A stretch of DNA of 64,000 nt from Acidobacteriota bacterium (GCA_013288805.1 JABDBE010000011.1:1-64000); one strand, 5' to 3'; shown: positions 18,953-28,332, counted from the first letter of the stretch. A program made the numbers and translations. The notes: generated by a model from the sequence alone, not told the origin.

Positions 18953-19978
18953 TTAGGCCGGGGCGCGTAGCTTTTCTTCTTCGGGCCAGGGGAGAACCGA
19001 AGGCGCGGTCTCGCCGACCAGTTCATAGAGTTCCTCGGCGCTCAGCCACTGGGGATTGTTGTCGCTCGTATAAGAGAATCCCTCGGGAAGCGGGCGCGCC
19101 TGCTTCCAGTTATCCTTTCGCCACCAGGGATGCGCCGGTTGGATTACGTACATGCCGTCCACTTCCAGCGTATGGCGAGCTTCATCTTCCGAGAGCAGCA
19201 CCTCGTGGAGTTTTTCGCCCGGCCGAATCCCGATCGATTCCACATCGCAACCGGGAGCGATTGCCGTCGCCATTTCCACGAGTTTCATGCTCGGAATCTT
19301 GGGAACAAAAATTTCGCCGCCGTGCATCTGCTCGATGCAGCGAACCACAAGCCTGACTCCTTGTTCGATCGTGATCCAAAAGCGCGTCATGCGGGAATCG
19401 GTGATGGTAATTTTGCCGCGCTTGCGCTGCTCCTGGAATAATGGAATCACACTGCCCCGGCTGCCCAGCACGTTGCCATAGCGGGCGCAACTGAAACGAG
19501 TATCCTGCGCTCCGGAGTAAGAATTCGCCTGAATAAACATTTTCTCCGCGCACAGCTTGGTTGCGCCGTAGAGATTGATGGGATTCACAGCTTTGTCAGT
19601 ACTCAAAGCCAAAATGCGGCGGACACCGCGATTGATGGCGGCATCGATGACATTGCGGCCACCCATGATATTGGTCTGGATCGCTTCGAACGGATTGTAT
19701 TCGCAGGCCGGAACCTGTTTGAGCGCCGCAGCGTGAACTACAACGGTGACTCCGGAAAATGCGCGTTCCAAACGCTGTGCATCGCGAACATCTCCGATGA
19801 AATAGCGCAAGCTGGGATGATCGAAGCCTGAAGCCCGCATATCGTGCTGCTTGAGTTCGTCGCGGCTGAAGATGATGAGCTTCTGCGGGCGATATTCTCT
19901 CAGCATCAGATCGACAAACTTTCTGCCGAAAGAACCCGTCCCGCCGGTAACCAATACAACCTGTTCGGACCAATTCAT
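18953..19978 (-). CDS. pseB: UDP-GlcNAc 4,6-dehydratase (inverting), PseB/FlaA1-like
   Basis: A 341-residue SDR enzyme for the first step of pseudaminic-acid synthesis, dehydration with C5 inversion of UDP-GlcNAc. The NADP-binding motif TGGTGSFG is at residues 11-18. VHAAALKQVPACEYNPFEA and LSTDKAVNPINLYGATKLCAEK contain the atypical catalytic Asp/Lys (128/129) and the Tyr137/Lys141 pair of the short FlaA1 group. The sequence DSRMTRFWITIEQGVRLV is also diagnostic. It is the first gene of the long minus-strand operon; a 298-base divergent spacer separates it from the BY-kinase gene. Family assignment is firm. Confidence 0.9.
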   Translation of the reverse strand: MNWSEQVVLVTGGTGSFGRKFVDLMLREYRPQKLIIFSRDELKQHDMRASGFDHPSLRYFIGDVRDAQRLERAFSGVTVVVHAAALKQVPACEYNPFEAIQTNIMGGRNVIDAAINRGVRRILALSTDKAVNPINLYGATKLCAEKMFIQANSYSGAQDTRFSCARYGNVLGSRGSVIPLFQEQRKRGKITITDSRMTRFWITIEQGVRLVVRCIEQMHGGEIFVPKIPSMKLVEMATAIAPGCDVESIGIRPGEKLHEVLLSEDEARHTLEVDGMYVIQPAHPWWRKDNWKQARPLPEGFSYTSDNNPQWLSAEELYELVGETAPSVLPWPEEEKLRAPA

Positions 19979-20276
19979 CGATCGAATCCCTCGAAGTGAG
20001 AATGCGACCTTCTCGTCGAACCGCGTCGGTTCGCCTTGGCGCGCACATCAAAATGCAATTTGTCAGCGCCAGTATAGCGGAGATGTGCTGCGATAAAGCC
20101 TACGGGAACCCCCGTTAACACTAAGGAACCCATTGAATTCGGAGCGATGACTCCTCACCGTGCGGTGCTAGACTGAGCCCAATTGTTAAACAACTGATGG
20201 TGACAGGGACTCGGGTTGCGGTGCTGGTTTGAAAAGGGAATAACTTCCGCCGCCCAGATTTTCTTCGGGAGTACTG
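19979..20276. promoter_or_regulatory. Divergent spacer between pseB and the BY-kinase gene
   Basis: These 298 bases must hold promoters for both polysaccharide operons. I see no convincing -35/-10 pair. Two small symmetric elements are visible: an ACGGG-AACC-CCCGT hairpin at 20102-20115 and TTGTT-A-AACAA at 20183-20193. A ribosome-binding sequence (GGGAG) lies just before the ATG at 20277. No ORF in it looks coding. Confidence 0.4.
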
Positions 20277-22625
20277 ATGGACTCGGGACCGCTAGTACCA
20301 GTGAACGGCCAATTCCTGCGCGAACTCCAGGCCCCGCTTCCGATTGAGTTCAATCGCAATTCCACGCCGGGTGGCTACCCTCCTGTTCCAACGCAGGATT
20401 CTCTGGCGCGTGAGTACTTGCGGGTTCTAATCAAGAACAAGTGGGTTGTGATTGGAAGTTTGGCGCTGGTGCTAGTTGTGGTTACGGTTTCGACATTACG
20501 CAGCACGCCCATTTACGAAGCGGTTGGCAGCATCGCCATCAACAAGATGGACCCAGTCACTTTCAACCTCAAGGATTCGTCCAGCAGCGTCGACTACTAC
20601 GATCCGACCGACTTGGACACGGAAGTGCGAATTCTAAAGAGCGATCTTCTGGCTCTTCAGGTCATTCGACAACTGAATCTTGATAAGCAACCTGAGTTCG
20701 AAACCAAGGGCAGGACTTCGCCGTCATCCCTGGAGCTAACAACTGACGCGATGCAGCCAGATTCTGCCAGGACGTCGGCTGTTCTGGCCACCTTCAAAGG
20801 CAATCTTCAAGTGGCACTCGTTCCCAATACTAGGATTATCGAAGTCCGTTACCGGAGCCCGGATAAGAACATCGCGGCGCGCGTCGTCAACACGCTGGCG
20901 AATACCTACGTGGAGCAGAACTTCAAGACACGCTTCGAATCCACGATGCAGGCCTCGGATTGGCTTTCCAAGCAACTGGTCGATCTCCAGATAAAGGTGG
21001 AAACCTCGCAGGAAAAGCTGGTCAAGTATCAAAAGGAACACGAAATTCTCGGGATCGACGAAAAGCAGAACATCACGACTGCCAAGCTGGATGAATTGAA
21101 TCGCGAGTTAACCTCAGCCGAATCCACCCGGATGGAGAAAGAATCGATCTACCATTTGGTGCAGACCGGAGATTCAGACTCGATCGCAGCCGCCGCTAAC
21201 GTTGACGGCGCGTCCCGAGGTTCGAGCGCTAATTCCGCGCTCCTCGAAAAACTGCGCGAGCAGCAAGCGGATCTGAAGATCCAAGTAGCGCAATTAAGCA
21301 CACAATTCGGACCTTCCTATCCGAAATTGGCTCAACTGAATAGTCAACTCAAGGAAGTCGACGCAGAAATCCAGACTGAAATTCGCAAAGTGGCAGCACG
21401 TTTGCGTGGCGATTATCTTGCCGCCGTGCAGCGTGAGAGCATGTTGCGTACCGCATTGGAGCAACAAAAGCAAGAGGCTAACAAACTCAACGAGAGCGCC
21501 ATCGAGTACAGCCTGCTCAAGCGTGACGTCGACGCCAACCGCACACTTTCCGAAGGATTGCTGGAGAGATTGAAAGAAGCCGGCGTGACCGCTGGTTTGA
21601 GGTCGAATAACTTCCGCATCGTGGATGTCGCCCGGGTTCCCACATCACCTTCGGGACCAAATCTTTTGAAAAACCTTGGCTTTGCGCTAGCCCTGGGACT
21701 CTCAACCGGCATCGGGCTCGCTTTTCTTTTGGAGAGTATGGACAACACTGTGCGAACTCCAGAGCAGGCGCAAATCATCTCAGCTCTCCCCTCTTTAGGC
21801 ATGATTCCTCTCGGCTCCAGAAGCACCAGGGAAATGGGTGGCAATCAGAAACTGGCGCTGGCTTCGTCTAAAGAGGCCGTAGAGCTAGTGACGCAGTCGC
21901 GTCCCCGGTCACAGATGGCGGAGTCCTACCGCGCGCTGCGTACTTCGTTGCTCCTGACCTTTGCAGGAGGGCCTCCGACCGTCATTCTCATCACCAGCGC
22001 TCTCCCTGAGGAAGGGAAGACCACGACCAGCGTGAACTCCGCAATTGTTCTGGCCCAGAAAGGCACGCGAGTTTTGCTGATTGACGCCGATCTGCGCCGG
22101 CCCAGCATTCATAAGACACTCGGCATGGGTCCGAAGATCGGGCTCAGCAACGTACTAACCGGTGCCGCGACTCTTCAACAGGCCATCATTCCATCTACGA
22201 TTCTGCCCGAGCTTTTTATTCTGCCCGCCGGGACGCCGCCGCCAAACCCGGCCGAACTTCTAGCCTCCGCCAAAATGAAAAATGTTCTTGCAGAGTTGCG
22301 AAAGCAATATGACCACATCGTCATAGATTCGCCGCCAACCCTGTCCGTCACCGACGCCGTAGTTATGTCGACCGACGCTGACGCCGTCGTTCTCGTCATT
22401 CGCTCTGGACACACCACAAAACCGGCTTTGCGTCGTGCCCGCGACATCCTCCTGCAAGTCAACGCGCGAGTTTGCGGCGTGCTGGTGAACGCCGTCGATC
22501 TCAGTTCGCCCGACTACTATTATCACTACGAATATCAGGGCAAGTACGGCCATGGCTACTACCAAGAGGGTCCAGTAGGCAACGCGGAGGAAGTCGTTTC
22601 TGAAGCTACCTCCAATGGAGCGTAG
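20277..22625 (+). CDS. Wzz/BY-kinase fusion: polysaccharide co-polymerase with tyrosine autokinase
   Basis: A 782-residue inner-membrane protein controlling polysaccharide chain length and export. The Wzz domain begins after TM1 (about 56-74); a long coiled-coil periplasmic part follows (about 220-440), with the Pro-rich VPTSPSGPNLL stretch before TM2 (464-486). The cytoplasmic kinase has Walker A ALPEEGKTT (575-583) and Walker A' LLIDADLRRP (600-609), then IVIDSPPT. The C-terminus holds a tyrosine cluster (YYYHYEYQGKYGHGYY), the usual autophosphorylation site. It is the first gene of the plus-strand operon, opposite the glycan operon, consistent with Wzx/Wzy-type synthesis. Confidence 0.92.
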   Translation: MDSGPLVPVNGQFLRELQAPLPIEFNRNSTPGGYPPVPTQDSLAREYLRVLIKNKWVVIGSLALVLVVVTVSTLRSTPIYEAVGSIAINKMDPVTFNLKDSSSSVDYYDPTDLDTEVRILKSDLLALQVIRQLNLDKQPEFETKGRTSPSSLELTTDAMQPDSARTSAVLATFKGNLQVALVPNTRIIEVRYRSPDKNIAARVVNTLANTYVEQNFKTRFESTMQASDWLSKQLVDLQIKVETSQEKLVKYQKEHEILGIDEKQNITTAKLDELNRELTSAESTRMEKESIYHLVQTGDSDSIAAAANVDGASRGSSANSALLEKLREQQADLKIQVAQLSTQFGPSYPKLAQLNSQLKEVDAEIQTEIRKVAARLRGDYLAAVQRESMLRTALEQQKQEANKLNESAIEYSLLKRDVDANRTLSEGLLERLKEAGVTAGLRSNNFRIVDVARVPTSPSGPNLLKNLGFALALGLSTGIGLAFLLESMDNTVRTPEQAQIISALPSLGMIPLGSRSTREMGGNQKLALASSKEAVELVTQSRPRSQMAESYRALRTSLLLTFAGGPPTVILITSALPEEGKTTTSVNSAIVLAQKGTRVLLIDADLRRPSIHKTLGMGPKIGLSNVLTGAATLQQAIIPSTILPELFILPAGTPPPNPAELLASAKMKNVLAELRKQYDHIVIDSPPTLSVTDAVVMSTDADAVVLVIRSGHTTKPALRRARDILLQVNARVCGVLVNAVDLSSPDYYYHYEYQGKYGHGYYQEGPVGNAEEVVSEATSNGA

Positions 22626-23958
22626 TGTGGGTCAGCATCCGGGTGGAGTGCATGCGCACCAAACCACTCACACGAAGATCGCGCTTCAGAGTGCAACGCG
22701 CAAGATTATCTTCTTAGCAGCATGCCTGATGCTCGCGCTGGTTTACATCGGTCTGGTCGCTGACCAATTTCTCGCCGATTACTTCTCCAGGAAACTTGAC
22801 CTCGCGAGCCTGCAAATGGCAGCCAGGTTGGAGCCAGGCAATGCGGATTATCAATACCGGCTTGGGCATTACTTCCTTCAGACGCAACGTGAACCACTAG
22901 CTGCGGCACAATTCTTTAGGTCGGCGGTTGCACTAAACCCGTACCGCGCCAGCTATTGGCTCGAACTCTCCAGAACTTATCGGCGGCTCGCTGACATTGA
23001 TCGACAGCAAGATGCTTTACAACGCGCCATAAACGCAGACCCATCGACTCCCGAAGTTGCATGGGAGGCGGCCAATTTCTATTGGACTGTGGGAGAGAAG
23101 GATAAAGCGCTGCAGGAATTCCGTGTGGTCCTGGCCAATGATCCTTATTTGCCGCCCGCGGCTCTAGATCGCTGCTGGCGGATCAAGCCGAATGTCGACG
23201 CTCTTCTTCGGGATGTGGTTCCACGCAATGCCGAGGTTTACGCATCGTTCTTGGATTTCTTGATTTCCAGGAACGAACCGGCACCCGCGGCAAAAGTCTG
23301 GATGCAGATGGTGCAACTCCAACATCCCGTGGAAACGCGCCATGTTTTCGATTATGTCCGCTATCTCATCGATCGGCAGGAGGTCGCGCAAGCTCATCAA
23401 GCCTGGCAACAAGCGGCCGGGCTAGCCGATCTTTCTGCGTACCAACCTTCGCCGGAGAATCTGGTGGTTAACGGCGATTTCAGCTTGCCGGTCTTGAATG
23501 GCGGATTCGATTGGCTCTATGAAAAATCATCCGATGTGGTGCTGGCGCTGGACGCGACCGAGTCGCATTCCGGCCACCGTTCTCTTTCCATTGCCTTCGA
23601 CAGCCGGGGAATTGAAGACGTCGGTATCCGGCAGTTCATTCCTGTCGAACCGAACACGAAGTACGAGTTCTCTGCCTATTTCAAGTCGCAAGGCTTGCAG
23701 GGCGCGGGTGGGCCACGCTTTTTGCTGGAAGATCGGTTTACCCGGACAAACTACTTTGCCAGCGAGGAGCTTAAAGACGCCGATTTCTGGAAACAGGTAG
23801 GGGGAGTCTTTAACACCGGCCCCGATACGCGGCTGCTGGTCCTGCGGATACAGCGCGTCCCACCCGGGAACGCGATTCGTGGCAAGCTGTGGATTGGCGA
23901 TGTTCAACTGACCCAGAGACACATGGCCCAGGAACAAACCCTGGCAGGTGGACAGTGA
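22615..23958 (+). CDS. Membrane-anchored TPR protein with lectin-like C-terminal domain
   Basis: A 447-residue protein with one N-terminal membrane segment (about residues 28-48), TPR-like helical repeats from about 55 to 190 (DYQYRLGHYFLQTQ, ASYWLELSRTYRRLADIDRQ, PEVAWEAANFYWTVGEKDKA), and a C-terminal beta-sandwich from about 285 (NLVVNGDFSLPVLNGGFDW) resembling carbohydrate-binding modules of the galactose-binding type. It overlaps the kinase gene by 11 bases, and a GTG at 22627 is an alternative start with a closer GGAG. Flanked by the BY-kinase and an O-antigen-ligase-like gene, it probably works in polymer assembly. No specific function is assigned. Confidence 0.75.
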   Translation: MERSVGQHPGGVHAHQTTHTKIALQSATRKIIFLAACLMLALVYIGLVADQFLADYFSRKLDLASLQMAARLEPGNADYQYRLGHYFLQTQREPLAAAQFFRSAVALNPYRASYWLELSRTYRRLADIDRQQDALQRAINADPSTPEVAWEAANFYWTVGEKDKALQEFRVVLANDPYLPPAALDRCWRIKPNVDALLRDVVPRNAEVYASFLDFLISRNEPAPAAKVWMQMVQLQHPVETRHVFDYVRYLIDRQEVAQAHQAWQQAAGLADLSAYQPSPENLVVNGDFSLPVLNGGFDWLYEKSSDVVLALDATESHSGHRSLSIAFDSRGIEDVGIRQFIPVEPNTKYEFSAYFKSQGLQGAGGPRFLLEDRFTRTNYFASEELKDADFWKQVGGVFNTGPDTRLLVLRIQRVPPGNAIRGKLWIGDVQLTQRHMAQEQTLAGGQ

Positions 23959-25355
23959 CATCCCCACTCCCGCTCACACTGGCTGCTGAATCGAGTGCGC
24001 CTCGATCTTTCCGCGCGAACCTGGATCGTGTGTTGTTGTATGGAGTCGTTGGGCTTCTCCTATTTGGACCGCTCGCATTTGGCGCGGTGGAACGATGGTC
24101 GATGTCGATCATGCAAGTCGGCGCCGGTTTGCTCTTCGCTCTTTGGGCTGCTCGGCAGGTTGCAGTGGGCGAATTGAAAATCGTGGGCAACCCTTTGTTC
24201 TTCCCCATGTTGTTTTTCGCCGGTCTGATTCTTTGGCAGCTTGCGACCCGGCGAACGGCCTATCGTTTCGACACCTTTTCAACCGCGCTGCTCTACCTTG
24301 CCTACGGACTTTTGTGTTTCCTGGTGGTTCAGTGCCTGCGCAGAACATCACAGGTGAAAGTTCTCGCGTGGGTTTTCTCGGGATATGGTTGTATGGTTGC
24401 TCTCTTCGCGTTGACGCAGGGCATCGCCCCGAACGGCAAGCTGTATTGGCTTCGATCTCTGCCATCTGGCGGCTGGATATATGGTCCTTACGTAAACCAT
24501 AACCACTATGCGGGACTGATGGAGATGCTGACCCCGATTCCTCTCGCCATTTCTCTTGCTGACAATGTTCGGGACTCACGCAGGGCGCTGGCGGCCGTTT
24601 CGGCTGCGGTGATGGCCAGTACAATTTTTCTGTCTGGATCCCGCGGTGGTATGACTGCCTTCGGCACGCAGATGGCTTTGCTCGCGGGCTTTCTGATCAT
24701 TCGAAGGAAGAACTGGAAAGTGGCTTTGGTGTTAGGCGGGTTCTTGATCGTTGCGTTGGGGTTAATGGTTTGGCTCGGTGGTGGCGAATTAGTGGAACGA
24801 CTGGTTAGTATGCATGATGGGACCCGAGCCGAGTTGTCGGACGGTACCCGACTGACAATCGATCGCGACGCGTTCAAAATATTCGTCCAAGAACCGGTTT
24901 TAGGATGGGGTTTGGGCACGTTCCCCGACATCTATCCGCAGTTCAGTCATCTCTCTACGAATTTCCAAGTGGGTCCGGCGCATAACGATTATCTACAATT
25001 GCTGGTTGAAATCGGAGTGCTCGGTTTCGCCACGATGCTATGGTTTCTGCTGACGCTGTTCGGTTCTGCCTTTAAGAAATTGAAGCATCTCCCAGCCGAT
25101 GCCAACACTGCGCTGACTTTAGCCGCCGTACTTGGGGTAACCGGCATTCTGGTTCACAGCGTTGTGGACTTCAATCTGCAGATCCCGGCGAACGCCGCTC
25201 TCTTCTATGTGCTCTGCACGGTCGCTGCCATGGAGCCACGTTTCGGCCGGCATCACCATCGACACAACACCAGGGCTGCGCGCCGCCGCGCGGTTCTGCC
25301 CGGTGCCTACGATCTTCGTCCGCAGTTGAGCACAAGAGAACTTGAAGTGAAGTAG
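23955..25355 (+). CDS. O-antigen ligase-family membrane protein
   Basis: About 466 residues with some 11-12 transmembrane helices. The signature region is the periplasmic loop with VLGWGLGTFPDIYPQF and VGPAHNDYLQLLVEIGVLGF, and an earlier GPYVNHNHYAGLMEM plus SGSRGGMTAF; these are hallmarks of the WaaL/O-antigen ligase family. The GTG at 23955 overlaps the previous stop by 4 bases (GTGA) after an AGGTGG site, which argues against an upstream GTG at 23889. It is the second such protein in the window, so one may polymerise and the other ligate, or they may serve different glycans. Confidence 0.85.
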   Translation: MTSPLPLTLAAESSAPRSFRANLDRVLLYGVVGLLLFGPLAFGAVERWSMSIMQVGAGLLFALWAARQVAVGELKIVGNPLFFPMLFFAGLILWQLATRRTAYRFDTFSTALLYLAYGLLCFLVVQCLRRTSQVKVLAWVFSGYGCMVALFALTQGIAPNGKLYWLRSLPSGGWIYGPYVNHNHYAGLMEMLTPIPLAISLADNVRDSRRALAAVSAAVMASTIFLSGSRGGMTAFGTQMALLAGFLIIRRKNWKVALVLGGFLIVALGLMVWLGGGELVERLVSMHDGTRAELSDGTRLTIDRDAFKIFVQEPVLGWGLGTFPDIYPQFSHLSTNFQVGPAHNDYLQLLVEIGVLGFATMLWFLLTLFGSAFKKLKHLPADANTALTLAAVLGVTGILVHSVVDFNLQIPANAALFYVLCTVAAMEPRFGRHHHRHNTRAARRRAVLPGAYDLRPQLSTRELEVK

Positions 25356-25362
25356 CTAGTCG

Positions 25363-26022
25363 CTACGGTTTGTATTGACTCATAAATGGCTGGGAAGAAT
25401 TGCACAGCAGCAGGCAAACGATCACGCCTGTTGTAACCGCAGCTCCACCTATAACATATGGATTCGTCAACCAGCCGCCGCCTCCTGGAAAAGGCGGTCC
25501 CGCTGCCTTCCGCTTTTTCTTATTGCACTTGCCGGAGTCGTCAGGATTCGCCTGCTCACCCTCGGTGAGATTGGCTGTGTCCTTTCCGCAATTGACGCTC
25601 ACACTGCCTTTACTGGCAAAAACCTGAACCGTTCCGTTGGTATTCCCTACTTCAAATTCTGTCCAAGTGTTGGAAGCTGGGGTCACTGTGACCACTCCGG
25701 CGATTGCAACCATACCTACAGACGTAGCCACGTTAACGCTTCCATGCTCGAGAGTCACAGCCTTGCCTTCAAATTTTACGACGGAGTCCGGCAACACAAT
25801 AACGCCGGAGCCGGATGCATCCAGCGTAGCGAGCGACTCTGGCTGGGTCTTTATCAAATCACCCGGAAAAACGGCGGACGAATTGGGCAATGGACTTCCG
25901 TTGAGCAAGACTGGGCCACGTCCATAGAGCATGGCTCCGCCCGAATCGGCCGCCAGCAAGGACGCAGGAGTGATGGCGACCAGCGTCCAGCAAACAATAT
26001 TTCGGAGTATCGACACACTCAT
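25363..26022 (-). CDS. FecR-like secreted protein with C-terminal membrane segment
   Basis: About 219 residues. The ATG at 26022 begins a clear signal peptide (MSVSILRNIVCWTLVAITPA, cleaved near LLAADS). The middle part is a FecR-type beta domain: GRGPVLLNGSPLPNSSAVFPGD, GVIVLPDSVVKFEG, LEHGSVNVATS and a late WTEFEVGNTNGTVQVFASKG. A basic Gly/Pro linker with GGGG and a hydrophobic helix (YVIGGAAVTTGVIVCLLLC) end the protein. It does not sit beside a sigma factor or receptor as in iron regulation but converges with the O-antigen ligase gene seven bases away, so a structural or glycan-related role is more likely. Confidence 0.7.
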   Translation of the reverse strand: MSVSILRNIVCWTLVAITPASLLAADSGGAMLYGRGPVLLNGSPLPNSSAVFPGDLIKTQPESLATLDASGSGVIVLPDSVVKFEGKAVTLEHGSVNVATSVGMVAIAGVVTVTPASNTWTEFEVGNTNGTVQVFASKGSVSVNCGKDTANLTEGEQANPDDSGKCNKKKRKAAGPPFPGGGGWLTNPYVIGGAAVTTGVIVCLLLCNSSQPFMSQYKP

Positions 26023-26115
26023 GGCACAAACTCTTCGCGGTGATACTAGCCCGCGAACCATCGACCGTCAATTGCCTCTCGGATTACCCCCGCACAATCG
26101 GCACGACTCGAATCC

Positions 26116-26688
26116 CTAGCGCCAGCGGTCGATAAGTTCCCACCAGATCAGCTTCAACCATTCTTCAAAATTTACCTTGGCCCACTCTCGATGTCGCCAC
26201 CACTCTGCGCCGAACGAGCTGGCATCGAAGGCGGCGGCGACGCTGTAATCCGCGGGCAAAGCCCGCTCAAAAATACTGAGAGCGCGCCGGGTATGGTAAT
26301 CGGAAGTGACCAGCAGGATGCTGTGGGCGGTGGCGCCTTGCAGGCAGCGGGCCACGTCTTGAACCTCATCCCGGGTAGAGTGTCCGTAAATCGGACAGAC
26401 GGAAATTGCGTTGGCTTGCGGCAACCCTTCGACAAATTTCCGCGCAATCTCCAACTGGTTCCACTGGTAAATTTTGGCCTTGGCGGGAACATCGAGGATC
26501 AACCGCGGTGCGTAACCTTGTTCGAGCAGCTCCAACCCTCGTGCTGGACGCCGGTCGGTTTCCCCGGCGAGAACAACCATAACGTCTGACTTGCGGGGTT
26601 GATTGACCACGAGAAATCGACCGGAAGTCGCAAGCAAGGCGGTTACGAACAATCCTCCTAAGATCAGGACAAGTTTAAGCTTTGCCAT
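26116..26688 (-). CDS. YdcF/SanA-family (DUF218) membrane protein
   Basis: A 190-residue protein with one N-terminal membrane helix (residues 4-22) and a DUF218 domain: DVMVVLAGETDRRPARGLELLEQGYAPRLIL, a middle ISVCPIYGHSTRDEVQDVARCL with the conserved S-T-x-x-E/D pattern, and ILLVTSDYHTRRALSIF, the family's most conserved stretch. The biochemical role of the family is poorly defined; members affect envelope integrity and cyclic enterobacterial antigen. It is divergent from the UDP-sugar dehydrogenase, with a 190-base spacer, consistent with an envelope-polysaccharide context. Confidence 0.82.
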   Translation of the reverse strand: MAKLKLVLILGGLFVTALLATSGRFLVVNQPRKSDVMVVLAGETDRRPARGLELLEQGYAPRLILDVPAKAKIYQWNQLEIARKFVEGLPQANAISVCPIYGHSTRDEVQDVARCLQGATAHSILLVTSDYHTRRALSIFERALPADYSVAAAFDASSFGAEWWRHREWAKVNFEEWLKLIWWELIDRWR

Positions 26689-26878
26689 GGATTCGTTTTC
26701 CTGCGGCTAAACCGCGACTACAACTGCTCTTCGTCGCTCTGTTTCGACCATACAGACTACGCGAAATCTCGATTCGTGGCAGTCAAGCTGCAGGTTACTT
26801 CAGTGAGCGCACGTACGCTCGCTTTTCGAGTGTCGAAGGTCAACATGGTAAAATCCAAACGGACCCCCAAAATCAATT

Positions 26879-28240
26879 ATGAGCATTGAATCAATGCCCG
26901 CCGCCGCTTTGTTTTCCGACCTGAAGAGCAAGATTGAGCAGAAACAGGCGCGTGTCGCCGTCATCGGCCTCGGTTACGTAGGTCTGCCTCTGGCTCTGCT
27001 CTACACAGAGCAGAAATTCTCAGTTACCGGGTTCGATATCGACGCCCGCAAGATCTCCACTCTGGAGCAGGGAGGTTCCTACATTTTTCGTATTCCAGCG
27101 ACTGAGATTCAGGCGGCGAAGAAAAAAGGCTTCAGCGCGACCGCCGAATACGCCCGTTTAACCGAGATGGACGCGATCATCATTTGCGTGCCTACGCCGC
27201 TGAACGAATACCACGAGCCTGATCTAAGTTTCATCACCGATACAGCAAAGTCCATCGCTCCGCACTTGCGCCCCGGACATTTGGTGATCCTCGAGAGCAC
27301 AACCTATCCCGGCACCACCGAGGAAGTCCTGATTCCCATCCTAGAGAAAGGGAACCGACAAGGGCTTAAGGCTTCACGCGGCGATGCTTCCACCGGCCAG
27401 GAATTTTATGTCGCATTTTCTCCTGAGCGGGAAGATCCAGGCAATCAGACGGTGGCGCGGCGCGACATTCCGAAAGTGGTGGGCGGGCTTAACGCGAAAG
27501 CGTCTGACCTGTCTGCGGCTTTGTATGGCGCCATTTTCGCCCGGGTGGTGCGGGTTTCCTCGCCGGCTGCCGCCGAGATGACCAAGTTGCTGGAGAATAT
27601 TTACCGCTGCGTGAATATTGCGCTGGTGAATGAATTGAAGCTGTTGTCCTTGCGCATGGGTCTCGACATCTGGGAAGTAATCGATGCGGCTGCAACCAAG
27701 CCGTTTGGTTTCCAACCGTTCTATCCCGGCCCTGGGCTGGGCGGTCACTGCATCCCGGTGGATCCCTTCTATCTTTCGTGGAAGGCCAAGGAGTGGGATT
27801 TCCGTACCCGCTTCATCGAACTAGCCGGTGAGATCAACACCAACATGCCGTATCACGTGCTGGAATCGGTCGGCAAAGCCCTTAATCGGAACAAGAAGGC
27901 CTTGAACGGCGCCAAGGTGATGGTGCTCGGACTCGCTTATAAGAAGGATATCGATGACTTGCGCGAATCTCCATCCCTGACCATTATCGAGCTACTACAG
28001 AAAGACGGCGCCCAGGTCAGCTATAACGATCCGTATTTTCCGACCGTTGGCAAGGGGCGCAAGTACGATCTGCAAATGAAATGCGCGCCGCTGGACAATC
28101 TCGGCCAATATGACTGCGTCTTGATCGTCACCGATCACTCAGATTATGACTACGCGGGGATAGTGCGCGATTCACAGCTTGTAGTCGATACTCGGAACGC
28201 CACCCGCGGCCTTAAAAGCCCAAAGATCGTCCACTGCTGA
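26879..28240 (+). CDS. UDP-N-acetylhexosamine / UDP-sugar 6-dehydrogenase (WbpA/TviB-like)
   Basis: A 453-residue NAD-dependent dehydrogenase that oxidises C6 of a UDP-sugar to a uronic acid. VAVIGLGYVGLPLA (27-40) is the NAD-binding loop; LVILESTTYPGTTEEVL is typical of the WbpA/WecC branch. The catalytic Cys is C291 in GPGLGGHCIPVDPFY, and MVLGLAYKKDIDDLRESP marks the C-terminal domain. The WbpA type usually acts on UDP-GlcNAc, but UDP-GalNAc or UDP-ManNAc enzymes look similar. The spacer upstream shows no strong ribosome-binding site. It likely supplies an acidic sugar for the glycan. Confidence 0.88.
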   Translation: MSIESMPAAALFSDLKSKIEQKQARVAVIGLGYVGLPLALLYTEQKFSVTGFDIDARKISTLEQGGSYIFRIPATEIQAAKKKGFSATAEYARLTEMDAIIICVPTPLNEYHEPDLSFITDTAKSIAPHLRPGHLVILESTTYPGTTEEVLIPILEKGNRQGLKASRGDASTGQEFYVAFSPEREDPGNQTVARRDIPKVVGGLNAKASDLSAALYGAIFARVVRVSSPAAAEMTKLLENIYRCVNIALVNELKLLSLRMGLDIWEVIDAAATKPFGFQPFYPGPGLGGHCIPVDPFYLSWKAKEWDFRTRFIELAGEINTNMPYHVLESVGKALNRNKKALNGAKVMVLGLAYKKDIDDLRESPSLTIIELLQKDGAQVSYNDPYFPTVGKGRKYDLQMKCAPLDNLGQYDCVLIVTDHSDYDYAGIVRDSQLVVDTRNATRGLKSPKIVHC

Positions 28241-28332
28241 CCAGAGACGGGGCGTAGCTTGGACCACGAAAATCAGGTGGATGGGCAGGAATACCTGACA
28301 GGTTACGGGAGCGAAACTCAGGCTTCGCGAAT

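Noticed and set aside
17806-19356. A 516-codon plus-strand open frame
   Set aside because: It is antisense to pseC and pseB, whose own frames carry clear catalytic motifs; its translation has no recognisable domain.
26100-26125. A tRNA-like GATTCGAGTC segment on the minus strand
   Set aside because: No T-stem, anticodon arm or acceptor pairing could be built around it, and it overlaps the end of the YdcF-like gene.
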